In this document: piece after piece, positions 38,102 to 49,914 of the stretch
Layout: each line of letters starts with the position of its first letter
How positions within the stretch are numbered: position 1 is the first letter of the stretch
From: Whalleya microplaca
Taxonomy: Eukaryota > Ascomycota > Sordariomycetes > Xylariales > Xylariaceae
Assembly (NCBI GenBank): GCA_022497155.1
Contig: MU385710.1
Span: 310,001-374,000, forward strand
Direction of reading: 5' to 3'
DNA length: 64,000 bases
Position numbers and translations under genes: made by a program
The notes under the pieces: generated by a model
Told to the model about the DNA's origin: nothing
The model's database searches: none
Seen by the model: only the letters and a program-made list of their open reading frames with translations

Positions 38102-38237
38102 CTAACGTGCATTTGGATTATAGGACCCGGAGTAGATGCAAGTGGACCTCCCACAATCCTTCTTCTTGCTGACCGTCTTTTCGACCGTATCGCCATTCGC
38201 CTTTACAGTATAGGGAATGACTGTTTCAGTGTCACAC
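38102..38237 (-). pseudogene. orphan 3' exon of a small Cys-rich protein
   Basis: A sharp splice acceptor (GCACTAAC branch, GGCAG) opens a 136-nt frame reading CDTETVIPYTVKANG...CGRSTC...NPNAR and then stop, looking like the end of a small secreted protein with three Cys. A TATAAATAC box lies about 240 nt upstream on the minus strand. No upstream ATG gives a signal peptide or a compatible donor, so exon 1 appears lost or degraded. Family not recognised. Confidence 0.35.
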
Positions 38238-39629
38238 CTGCCATAGATGTTAGTGCGTCTTTGTGTATCGATGGTTAGACATAAGAACAAACATGTTGGA
38301 TATTTATAGACTTAGTCGGATGGACTTCGTGAAAGGATGATTTTGTATGTGGAGAGCTTTCTATAATGCGGGAGGATCAGCTGTATACTTCGTTGTGGAA
38401 TATACTTGTGAAATAGAAAGAAATTACCGAAAGCGTATCTCGACTAAGCACCTGTAAGAGGAAGGACAGAGGACCGTATTTATACGAAGGCTCTAGCTAT
38501 AATAGCCATATGATAAGAAGATAAATCTGCCTTGGAGCGTGGAATTATTTGGGCGTTCACGCTGTTTGCTCATATCCCAGCCATTATCATGGTTCAATCC
38601 GTTTGTCCCTTACTGCCGGGCAAATCTTTTGATGGGCGAGAACCAGCCGAGCCACAAATCGTTGGCCAGACTAAATTACATATTGAAACTGCATCGAGCT
38701 ATTAGAGGAACTTGTAGTGGTAACAAGTCGGTGCCTGATTCTGAGTCCGGCCGGAGTATCCAGCCAAAGTTGTTGGCCTATTACTCTGGCCTAACTGTAC
38801 CATGTTGTCTATCTCTCCTAGGCCCCGAACCGGGCCAGATGAATCCTCGAAAGGGCAACAGCTGCTTGAGCACGCGTCGTTGATGTTCTAGTAACTCACT
38901 GTGTAGACTAACGGGGCGTTCTAAGCCACACCCAGCGTCAAAATGAGCCTTCAGATCAGCCAGATCCTGCATAATACAGGCCGTTAGCAGCTCTATAACC
39001 GTAATACTTAGAACTGTATCATTAAGCATGCAAAAGGCTCTGGTGACAGCGTGTCAGTGCTTTGCCGCGAGGCTGGCGTGTTGGCCTACGGGCTACATGC
39101 TTAATTGAGTTTGCCCAGTGCATTAGTATGCCGCCGAGTCGCATTCACGGGCGATGCAGTTGCTATTAGGTGAAACCGCGGTCCATCAATCAAAACAGGG
39201 GACTTATACCTACCTTACTTAATGTCTAGTCAATGAGTTGGTTGGCGGTTACACAGCCGCTCTGTCACTTAGCTAGTCCAATCGTATATATGTATTAACT
39301 AGTTAATGAATAGTGCTTAATTGAGTTGATTGGCCAATATATGCGACCCGGCTTGTAGGCAATAGATCGTTTGATGCTACTAAGTAACAGGTGGGGATGG
39401 TATGTCGGTTTCAATACGCGCTGGTTGGCTGGCTTACGTGCTCTGTTACATACCTAGAGCCCATGCCGGCTCGACCCACCCCGTCTGGGCTCATTGGTAG
39501 GTACTCTGCCTTGCTCATCAGTCTCTTCATAATAACTTAAGTTCTGCCACTATTTTGCGTTATAGCCTTCCCCCTTCAACTTCATTGACTTCTCCTCTCA
39601 CATCCGAGAATCTCACTACCATTGCAATA
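38238..39629. other. intergenic
   Basis: Spacer between the orphan Cys-rich exon and the small kinase gene; only short unsupported frames. Confidence 0.45.
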
Positions 39630-40427
39630 ATGGCACCTAAAATTACTCATTTCAATAACCTGGACTTTGTTGCAGAGGCTTTCGACCCAAAGACCTCAGA
39701 CTTCCTATATACCACGTTCGCGGTCATTGAGAGAGACGATGGTGTCTACTTTGGCCAACTGAATATACCCAAGCTCAAGATCACATTTGAGGAGTACACA
39801 TCTGCACTTGTACGAATTCCCGATGCTGAAATCTACCCCCAGTTCCCCAAGAGTGGCGAGCTCACCCTAGCCCCAGAGGAGCTAGCCAGCAATCAATACG
39901 TGAAGCGGCCACGACTATTTCAATACGAGGAGTACAAGGCACAAGATTGCGTCGACGTTATTCCTGCTCTGATACTTGAAGAGGCGCACCACCTAGAGAC
40001 GGTTTCTAGACACCCACATCCCGGCATCGTCGGGTACCACGGATGCCGCGTGCGAAGGGGGTTCGTCACTGGGCTAGTCATCGACCGGCATGCCGGGGAC
40101 CTTAAGCAGTACGTCCGTGACAATTTGGGACCTCTTGATAAAGGGCCCTTCATGGAAGCCCTAGAATCGGCCATCAACCATCTGCATTCCCTTGGCCTCG
40201 CCCATAACGATGTTAACCCCTCCAATATCTTGGTCAATGCTGCTGGCATGCCGGTACTCGCTGACTTTGACTCCTGCCGCCCTGTAGGCCAAAAGTTGAC
40301 ATATAGTCGCGGGACACGGGGCTGGATTGATACAGACGAAAGCTATGACACGTCTGAGACTCGCCACGATACGTTTGCTCTTGAAAAAATTCGGGCGTGG
40401 CTGGACGAACAGAAGGCTGACTCGTAG
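39630..40427 (+). CDS. atypical small protein-kinase-fold protein
   Basis: Start at the ATG at 39630 (MAPKITHFNNLDF); 265 residues, no intron. The N-terminal part is a poorly conserved N-lobe. A helix resembling alpha-C holds EEAHHLETVSRHPHPGIVGYHG. The catalytic loop reads HNDVNPSNIL, so Asn replaces the usual Arg of HRD but the catalytic Asp and downstream Asn are kept. The metal-binding motif is LADFDS, with DFD instead of DFG. A short segment GTRGWID takes the activation-segment place. Similar small kinase-like proteins are common and unassigned in ascomycetes. It may be a weakly active kinase or a binding-only pseudokinase; a glycine-rich loop is not obvious. Confidence 0.75.
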   Translation: MAPKITHFNNLDFVAEAFDPKTSDFLYTTFAVIERDDGVYFGQLNIPKLKITFEEYTSALVRIPDAEIYPQFPKSGELTLAPEELASNQYVKRPRLFQYEEYKAQDCVDVIPALILEEAHHLETVSRHPHPGIVGYHGCRVRRGFVTGLVIDRHAGDLKQYVRDNLGPLDKGPFMEALESAINHLHSLGLAHNDVNPSNILVNAAGMPVLADFDSCRPVGQKLTYSRGTRGWIDTDESYDTSETRHDTFALEKIRAWLDEQKADS

Positions 40428-41535
40428 ACTGGCTGTACTTCTTGTGGCCTCTGCGGTGGGTTATTCTTATCATCAAACATTGATATGAACACTCTCCTTT
40501 TTGATTTGAACTATTAAATTTTGTTGTCCGAATCTTGGGCGAAGCTTTTCAGATGAATCTGATACATTTTCTTATAGGAGCTCATGCGGATTTGTTTAAA
40601 TTTATACAACTTTAGATACCAGTAATGAGCGGATAATAAAATACAATATCCTCATTTAGAAGATCCAATTGTGAATATAATTACCTATCTACAAGTTCTG
40701 ATGTAGGTATTGTAGCTAATGGCGTTTCTGGTGTATTCTGGTAGACTATGGAGGTCGATGAAACCTGCAAAGCCGCGCCGGAGGTTTCAATATCAGATGG
40801 CCTGACCATATACAATACAGAGTCTCGCATGCCTCATGCTGAATTGGGAATTATTTCCATCTCTATCATTTTCAGCTCCTATTGCGATGGGGCGTCATGT
40901 TATGGAGCCGAGCACAGCCCTATTCCCGCAAGGGCGCCTTTGTGGCTAGCCTTAATTAGCCAAAACTAGGGGAGCCATCAAGTTAAGCTAATCCAAGTAG
41001 TTATTAGATCGATGTGATTGGAATGCATTGATTTGACAAATTTCTTGATACGGCGTATAGACATTATAGCGGTCAGCTGAAGGCGTAAGCACGTAAAACG
41101 GTAGCTCGTCTGACAACTGCGGCTGACGACTAACCACTAAAAACACAGGAAAGAGGCGGTAGGTCTAAAGATCTTCAAATAATCGAACAGTTCAGTCAAG
41201 GTTTGTTTAAATGACGAATTGACTTGGTTAATTCCAATATATACCACAGAATTCGGCTGCAAGTCTCAGACCCGGGGAGGCTGCGACACTAATTGATAAA
41301 CCCATCAAAGCTTCATTTCCTGATTAGCCTGTGAGCTAATAGGTCAATCTATAAATCCTTCAAGGCGTTCTTCGTGGCATTGTTCGGGTCGTTCTTCAGG
41401 TCCTATTTTAGTACACGATAACCTCAGCTTTCATAGGCGGCTTATTGGCAACTATAAACATTAGCCTTCTTCTTAGAGCTCGGCGGGTGGAAGTATATAA
41501 ATGTTGATTTTGGGTTCGAAAATCATCGTCGCTCA
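40428..41535. other. intergenic
   Basis: 3' flank of the small kinase and promoter of the GH43 gene. Apart from the TATA box listed next, nothing is supported. Confidence 0.5.
41494..41500 (+). promoter_or_regulatory. TATA box of the GH43 gene
   Basis: TATATAA 42 nt before the first ATG. The short distance makes the in-frame ATG at 41563 a possible true start. Confidence 0.45.
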
Positions 41536-42737
41536 ATGTTCCTAGGTGTATTCCTGAACACAATGCCAATGTTTCGTGTCCCAAAATTGGGGGATATCTC
41601 CCTCATTCTGACCACTTTGTTCTCCTTATCGACAGCCATTCCGGCACTTCCCAGACAAACTCAGGATGATAATAAGTCATGCAAGAACATATTTTTTGGT
41701 CCCCTTGTGGAACGGTTTCCGGATCCCTGTTAGTCACATACAAGTTGAAGCTTTGATAGTAGACTGACTGAAGTTGTGTAGCTCTAATCTATACGGACAA
41801 AGTCTGGTATTCATTCGCGACAGGAACAAACGGCAAGCAAGGTACATGGATTGAGGGCGCATATTCCAAAGACTTCGAGACATGGACTTCTCTCGACGGC
41901 GAAAGGATCCCAGACTTACCTAAGGCAAATTGGACCAAACAGGAGGGAACTAACTCCGTGTGGGCCCCGGATGTAATGCAGAGAACAGACGGAGAGTTCC
42001 TCATGTACTTCGCTGCCTTGGACGGGTCTGCATCAGGTGGCCGGCACTGTGTCGGGATCGCGCGGTCCGACGACATCAGCAAGACTTTCTCCGCGGAGGG
42101 GCTCGACGCTTTTGTCTGCAATGCTACGCACGGCGGAACCATAGACCCGGCATTCTTTAGGGACCACGACGAGAAGGATGATAACATCGCGGCTTACGTC
42201 GTCTACAAAGCAGACGGCGGCCGCGTCGGAATACCGACGGAGTTGCTAATACAACAGGTGGACAAAGACGGCAAATTCGAGGGCATCAGGAAGGCCAAAA
42301 ACAGTGATGGCTCGACCAAGGATCCGGTTCTGCTTCTGCGAGCCGAGTCTAAAGACCATAACGTCGAAGCGCCATACATAATTCGTCGAGGGAAGACATA
42401 CTTCCTTTTCTTCAGCACGCACTTGTACAACGAAGCTGCATACGACATTCAATACGCAACCTCGGATAATGTCCTAGGCCCATACAAGAGGAAGTCGGTA
42501 GCTCTATTGACCAGCGACACGGCTCCGTACAAGGAAGACTGCAAACTAGATGGTGAGAAGACTTACTTCTTCGGACCCGGAGGCCCGAGTTTCCAGAGCA
42601 TCGGGGATAACAAGGTCGTGTTCCATAATTATCATTCACCGGCGAATGCAACTGGGAAAAGGGGGCTATGGACAGGCACCTTTGAGATCAAGCAGGATTC
42701 CGAGGACGGTCCCACTGTGGTTTGGACATCATCTTAA
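41536..42737 (+). CDS. secreted glycoside hydrolase family 43 protein
   Basis: Exons 41536..41728 and 41782..42737 encode 382 residues. The 53-nt intron (GTTAGT, GACTGAC branch, GTAG) splits the conserved DPSLIY motif and splicing restores it. An N-terminal signal/anchor (ISLILTTLFSLSTAIPALP) indicates secretion; in-frame ATGs at 41563 or 41569 would place it nearer the N-terminus. The three GH43 carboxylates are visible: Asp63 in FPDPSLIY (base), Asp128 in VWAPDV (modulator) and Glu260 in VEAPYI (acid), spread over a five-bladed beta-propeller-sized domain. Family members cleave alpha-L-arabinofuranosides or beta-xylosides of plant wall polysaccharides. No carbohydrate-binding module is present. 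The exact substrate is not predictable here. Confidence 0.9.
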
Positions 42738-43907
42738 TAGACTGTATAGCTTTTCTTCTTTCAACTAGTATGCATTTATGATTATCGAATCTCCACACGG
42801 CATACTATTGTTATGGGGCTAGTACGCCGTACCGGGTAATAAGTGGCATATAAGATGCTCTTTTTCTTTTCTATAATCACGCAGCTTTAGATACATAGTC
42901 ACTAGATAATTCGATTCCATTCCTTTTGATCAAGCACTATTATATGACATATTGAAGTTATATTTGCCCTATCGATACGTATTGGCTCCCCTCGCATTTT
43001 ATACACCATCACCCTTACCCACGATACTATCACGGTTTTGCTAGGCTTTTCTCATAAGGCCTTGTGAAATGACATTACACTATCCATCGGATGTGCATTG
43101 AAGATATTACGGGAAGTAATGCGTTTACGCTGCGGCACTAACAAGTAATTGTATTCCCAAGAAGAATGTTCTTAGAGTAAATTATTCGTATAATAAGTAG
43201 GCAAACATACACAGCCGCTGCAGCATCTCAGCTGTAACACGTCCCTGAGCCATAAGATTATCGTTGCATATTGCCTCCTTCGATGTTGTGAGACTCCAGA
43301 GCGGTCAATTGCGATCCAATCGGGACTGTTTTCGGCCATTCGGCCATTCGGCCTAGTTAGCTGCAAGGGGCGGTTATACGAGATATTAAACCCCTGAAGA
43401 GAATCTAGGATAGTATCGTGCGCGTTTCTATAGTACACATACCTAATTCACTTAACTAAAATACAAAGTGACACGAGGCTAGAGTTGTACTACATTACAT
43501 GCAAGGAATGAATCTGAATACTCTTCATACAGCTACAGGTTTTCTCTATTAACTACATATCATCCCAACACGATACCCGTGCCAACTAGTACTCAGTGAA
43601 GGCTTCGTAACGCTATATAAAGTATCGAATATACATATACAAGTTTTCATTGACATCTAACAGGCATACTACTTACTAGCTTTTACAGCTTTGCCTTAAT
43701 AGCCTGAATCTGGGAGACCTCGGGTAAGCAGATCCCATGACTATCTATTGCGGTAATCTATGATATATCTATGATGTATCTATGGGTCAGAATTTTATGT
43801 TGGTTGAAGATCTAAAACCGGTTTCTAAGAATGTGTTCTAGTTGGAGGTTGTTTTAGGTAGTTGGTGTAAAGCCTAAATCGACGTGACACATCGCTTAAG
43901 GTATGTC
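42738..43907. other. intergenic
   Basis: AT-rich spacer; only short unsupported frames. Confidence 0.5.
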
Positions 43908-46900
43908 TTAACTGCCACGAACAATCATGTCATCGCGATCCGGGCCTGTTCCAATCCATTTGACCTGTTCGGCATTAGTAAATGTCTACATTCAAGCACG
44001 GGTCGGGAAAGGGATGTCGGAGACTTCTTTCGACGATCTCCAGCGCAGAATGTTACATACCTGGACTCCAATGAAATTCTCAATAAACTAGTTTTATGTT
44101 AGTATTATTCACATTGCCAGGCTAGTGTCAGGTTTACATACCTCGACGTAGTCCCGAGCCTCTTTTGGCAGGTCATCCCAGTTCCGCGTCTTTGTTGTCG
44201 GCTTGAGCCAACCTGGCATTTCGTGGTAGATGACTTCGACGCGCTCTAACTGGCTAAGGCTCGCCGGAAACAGGGGCACCTTCTAAGGAAGAGGTGAGTG
44301 GGACTGACTAGGGAGGAGATATATTCATTCTGGGATGGCATTTCGTACCTGGCCTGTCTGATCCTTGTAGCCGACAGCAATTTCGATGGTCCTAATTTTT
44401 TTTAGAAGGGGGAATAACTTCGATATGTAGAAACTAAAGAGGTTGAAAGACATCACTTGGAATGGATGTCCTTGGCAGGAGGACTGGGCCTCGAGATAAA
44501 CGGAAGAGGTAACCATGAGCACGGAGTGCGCTTACGGGAACGAATCAAGGACGTCCAGCTAAATTAGAGTTAGCCAGTCAGGCTATGTATAGGAATTGAT
44601 GGCATTCGAACATACCTTTGTGAGGTTGAGTGCCGTGTAGTGATTGATAGCCTAGGTAGTATTAGTAGGGTTATGTAGGACAAAGTCATATAGAACCACC
44701 CATACCGTACTGTACTTCACAACGACAAGGTCTGGAGAGGGAGAGTTAGCACATTATGAAAAAGCCCAGGAGAGCATACAAAGGAAACACGAGTCTCAGA
44801 TGGAATAAAACATAGATTTCCAAATGAACTGCCAGTTCTCTAGGTAAGTCTGATGAACAGTGGCTCACTAACCAAGCCTATTCCGAGCGAGTTAGTTATA
44901 CGTCAACCTAATACGATTTAATTCATCAGCTTTTGCTGCAGAGTCACTCACCAGCCACATCGTCACTTTCTGCCAGTTGAGACTCCCTTTCCACTCAATT
45001 TAGCGCCTACTCGTGCTCAACCTAGTGATTACGTACCCATTCTCGGCCGATGTCCTGCAGCTTAGTGCCCACCCTATCAGTGCCATGTCAGTGTTTCAAA
45101 CATATAAATATCCCGTATCCGCAGGGCACAATAAATGACTTGTACCGAAGACGAAGAAAAGCTTCTGAGGAGAATTACTTACTCTCCAGTGTCTTCCGTT
45201 ACGAAGGGCCCCTAGCAAGGAATAAGTTAGCAGCGAATCCGGTTGTTGGCTTCCCAATGCTACAATGAGCCGGTGATGAGAGATACGATACTGACCTCTC
45301 CAACTCTCGTTGTGTACGCCTTCACCACCCTAAACATCGCGTCAGTCAATGCATGCCTGAGTAACGCACGAAATAAACGCGCTTGGTAAGAGGTTCCCCA
45401 ATGATTCATCGGGGTGACGTTACACGTATACAGAATACAAGAACTTAACTTACCCAATGATTTCGCGGATCTTTCTTGGGTTGATGGCTAGGCCCGGGAA
45501 AACGCCGCCAAGCCCGGTGTTCGAGGAGGTTACATAGGAATACTATCATATGAGCATCAGTATATCGTCAATGGAGTCTTGTAAGAGCTACTACAGCTTG
45601 GTTCTCTTTCTTAACACGCGGGATTGACAGGCTGTCTATCCGCGAAAGGATTTTGGCAAGGGAAACTGGAAGTGGGTCATTGAAATCAACGCACCGTTCC
45701 ATAGTCAATGTCCAACATAAGTGCATTAGCACCTTCAATGAGGATATCAGTGTTCCTGTCCTGTGCCTCCTTGAGGAGTGCAACACCATCCACACTATAC
45801 TTGGCAAGCTGAGTGCGGTAGCTTTTGAATCTTTCCAGCTCGTCTTCAAGATCCTATCGTACGTCAATATTACATCCCTAGGATTATCAAAGCAATCCGA
45901 ATTAGGTCATCTATCAGAAGACCTAAGCGATGAGGGAAATATAGACGACGAAAGCTTCACATACTGTGCATCTGTTAGTACCTATCATGACTACCATGAG
46001 TAGAGTTCCGAGGTTTATTCTAAAGCCAAAATCTCAGTCCTCTATGTATCAGAATTTGTTATGCTTACCATATTTCAGAAGATCACCTTAGCGTTTCAAG
46101 TATGACGAATGAAGCTGGCGTAGTTTCCTCTGGTATAGGTTAGTCCAGACTATCAAACACAAACTATACTACCTAATACTCTGTATAGCCATATATTGGA
46201 GCGGAAAGTATTGAAACGCTGAAGAAATCAATTAATTGACATACTGCTAAAAGGTTAGCCACTTGGTCAAGAAGCAGAGATTTGGTCTTAGGATCGGAGA
46301 GATCGAACTTACCCTCGAACAATTCGGCGTCGAAGACTTCTGCCAGTTTTATACCGCTCCGCTATTCAAACGAGAGTCAGTATTTATTTATTTTCAACGG
46401 GCCAGACTTCGAGAGACCAGTTCTGGAGTGATTGAAAATGGTAGATTGGGCTTTTTGACGGATTCGAATAGATGACGGTGAACTTCTTAATACGTACTGA
46501 GGCCTTGGTAGGGTAAGCTAATTCAAGTTAGTATTCAACTATATAACGGAAGCCTTACTTTCTGGTCATGAGCCTTGACGCCCCAGGGGGTGGGAGAGGA
46601 AACGTACAGAGCCCTATTCCACGGCCAGTAGTGCCAAGCTTCCGAGACCCAAGCTCGACCTTTTCTAACCCATCGACCGCAATATGTAAGTCTACATATG
46701 TATTAATATTCTATACCATAGTTCGCAACGGTGACTTCTACGGTGGCCTCTTTCGTGAAGGAAGCACTATGGTGTGTTGGAAAAGAAGACAAATGATAAA
46801 TATGTGTAGATATGAGGAATAAAGCTGAATCCAGCAGATGTCCTGAACATGCATCTGGACCACGAAGGGAGACGCTTCAACATACCAAGGTCAATGCTGA

Positions 46901-48146
46901 CCCGGTCGCTCACGAAAACACGGTCCTACTGTGAATATCAGTATCTTGTATTGACACTTGTGGACTTACATCTAGAGGATCCATCCTGATTCCATACAGG
47001 CCTTATGCCTAGCTATTTAGAAGTGGAAGGGTACAGAAATGAATCACATACTGTGGTGGGTTAGTCTAAACAATGCAGCAGGACGAAGAGTGGTTGAACT
47101 GACCATGTACGTTTTCAAGGCCTTTTTCTTCGAGCTGCGCAAGCTCAAAGAAGAACGTTGCCACGTGGAAGACGACCCCAGAGCTATTATGTAAGTACAA
47201 CTTTTGCAAAGCAGGGACAAAGGTCCTACAATTATACAATATTGTCATACGTACTACTGAGAGGTCAGTCGCTACACCAAATCAAACGGTGAAAGACCAT
47301 GGAAGAAATAAAACTATGATGTCTTAGAACAACAGGATTTTGGTACATACCCCAATTAGGTTCAAACATTGAGGGTTCATTAAGCCACTGGGAAGGAGGT
47401 GGAAGCTATGTTTGGTTAGGCCTGTCGAGGCAGATACATAGATGCGGCACATGCCTGTAGGATACGCCATTGGCTCTATGTACAGCAATCAGTAAGTTTG
47501 ACTACTTCGCCCGTTGGTGGGAAGAAGCTTCGTCAACCCACACAATGGAATGGCCTGCATTATGGCCACCCTATATACAGTTTCAGCAACGACTGGCCCA
47601 TGGCTCATATAGAGAAGGTTAGACGCACAGCAGCACGAGCACAAAACTTGGCATTACTTGCCAGAACATCAACTCGTTTTCCCTTCTATAATGTCAAGAT
47701 CAGCATGAATGGACAATTACACTATTGGGTATGAGAAGAGAGGGATCCTGTGTATACGAGACTGAGGGAGAAAGTGTCGACTTCGGAGTTTACATGGGGG
47801 TTCGGGGAAGAGAAGGCCAGGGGGTAAAACATACGCCCTCATCGCCTTTAAAGAGTAGAGTTAGTCACAGCCTCTATACATGGTCAACGGTGCATGCAAC
47901 AGCGAACAAGACATGTACGTGGGCATTCCGCAAGAAATAGAAAGGAGTGTACTGTACCCCATGAGGCCCCGAGACTGGGACACCAGAGTTAGTATTTTCT
48001 CTTTCTGAAAGTTTAGCGAATTATCAGGAGGTCTAAGTCTAAGACATAAGTATCTCAGGAGCTTTTGACTCCCTAATATGCCCCAAGTACCTAGGACAGA
48101 AAGGGTGATAAATGACTCTAGATGGTACTCACACAATAGTCGCCAT
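43908..48146 (-). pseudogene. adenylosuccinate synthetase homologue with 29 exons, apparently decayed
   Basis: Family reaction: IMP + Asp + GTP to adenylosuccinate (AMP synthesis). Exons on the minus strand: 48146-48133, 47974-47958, 47845-47835, 47685-47629, 47570-47542, 47475-47455, 47405-47351, 47183-47104, 47001-46970, 46925-46886, 46691-46608, 46517-46498, 46361-46245, 46129-46069, 45971-45961, 45853-45695, 45542-45454, 45329-45296, 45211-45183, 45073-45037, 44986-44952, 44877-44873, 44731-44706, 44651-44616, 44558-44536, 44391-44349, 44282-44142, 44087-44061, 43964-43908. Nearly all introns are GT-AG, many with CTAAC; the intron after exon 6 is GC-AG. The conceptual product has all signatures: [91 protein letters not shown]. 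It is about 462 codons, some 20 more than usual, mainly from an insert at 46245-46310. Lesions: TAA at 46090-46088, TGA at 44965-44963, and one G too many at the exon 7 end (47353-47350). Confidence 0.82.
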
Positions 48147-49914
48147 GTCAAGTGCCAAGAATGTTCCTCAATTGACTAAGTGTAATGATTCACTGACAGC
48201 CTAAACAAGCTGTCAAGGGAGCAGCTTTTAAGTCTGTAAATATCAACAAAATAGAAGGACCCCGCGATCCAATTGACCTCATAGGCCCTCCGACGGTTTA
48301 CTTCGGCGTTCGTTATTCCGTGACCCACTCTGTGCGAGAATGCCAGTTGATCATTGGCCTATCATCCTCTGAAAAGCTTAGACCCTCTAACCCAAGGGAT
48401 GGCATCATGGTGGGCTGTCCCCCTGTCACTGTTACTGTCACGATGTTGTGGAAAACTTTATCCCACATGTGAGGGCGGGCGCCATGCAGGTAAACCTTAC
48501 ATAACTCCATCCTATACCTAGAGATGAGTGCAAGATTAATTAGTTCCACAGGTCTCTACAATAATGCACTGTATTGTCTTATGTTCATAACAGATTATAG
48601 TCAGATGACACGAATATTCGCACGATTCTAGAGTACAGACAGAAACTTTTGACGGGCACAAGCCCGACTATCTATAAGTCGGTCTTATCATACACACATA
48701 ATTGTCTATAGATACACTCGTTAAGTTGTTCACTTGTTAGACTAATTCATCTTATTATGACTTAAAATAGGTGATGACAAGTAAAATTGAGCCACCATTC
48801 CACAGGCTAAGCCACCAGCGGGGTATTCATGAAAACCGAGACTGACCCAATAACTTAACTACTAGATAAGTTTCATGACAAAGTTATTCCTAGTAAATTC
48901 AAGTCATATATGTATATAAGAGGAAAACCGTGTTAACTCGCCTATTCGCTGTATTTGATCTATACTGTACGATCACCGACTATTGGTTCTAATAGTGTCA
49001 TGACGTGAAAAAGCAATGGACCGAAGTGTCCTATAATAGTGGAATGATCAGTATCTCAGTGAGATGTTTAAGCAGATCGGTCCGTTCGGTTTCTTTTTCT
49101 ACCGCCTGCTGGACTAAGAGGGTTTGTTGAATGCTACATGAGTTACATGAGGTGGATTTATTGACTTGCCCAACGTTCGACGACTCGTGACTTTCCAGCG
49201 CGCCGGTACGTTACATGCATTTGGTGGCGCAGCCTCCCTAAATTTAGATCCCGCGTAACCTATAAAAGTAGATAGTTCCGTATTTAAGCGAAAGAAGCAT
49301 ACAGTGGTCGCATATGCCGTATAACAGACAACGAGATATCGATCGTATCTATCGTATTTCATCTTACATATCTGCCCATTCCTCAATGCCAAGCTTTTGC
49401 GGCTGGCCTTAAAGGTCCTGTCGTGTGAGGCTGGGTCTTGACAATCTACCCCAGTCAGCCCAGCCACTTTCTACAGTTTATCGGCAACTATTCCGATCTG
49501 GGCATACCGCTATTATCGTCGTCCCTCTTTTTCTGATATCCCACCGCTGTGAGTCGCCAAGGTAACGACTCTGCACCACCCCGCTGTGGGATACGAGATC
49601 TTGGCGGCCCAACGCAGTCCAAGATCGGCTTTTCACAACGTCATTTTCCTCCGGCGTCCCTTGCTGCGGTGGTTGTTTGACTACCTCACCGTCACCGGTC
49701 CAACACGAGATCTTCCTTCCACGATGAGGCCTCTGTGATTTCTACATATAAGTATAAACGGTTGCCTGCTTGCTTTGAAGACTCCATTAGCCATCAAGCC
49801 ACAATATTATATTAAAGCCAACCCTACTAATCACACGTTAATCAACTACAATCAAGAGACCCCTCATCGCACATCATCAATATTTGCCACCTCAAACTAC
49901 AACTCATCACCACA
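48147..49914. other. intergenic
   Basis: Between the divergent synthetase homologue and the Alt a 1-like gene. A 117-residue minus-strand frame (49114-49467) has no recognisable domain. AT-rich around 48.5-49 kb. Confidence 0.45.
49747..49758 (+). promoter_or_regulatory. TATA box of the Alt a 1-like gene
   Basis: A double TATAAG/TATAAA element about 160 nt before the start codon, followed by a leader of A/C-rich sequence. Confidence 0.4.

Noticed and set aside
46385..46430. Minus-strand RTGLSKSGP, resembling a synthetase motif
   Set aside because: Falls inside an intron; it has no usable acceptor, while the exon starting at 46361 supplies the motif in frame.
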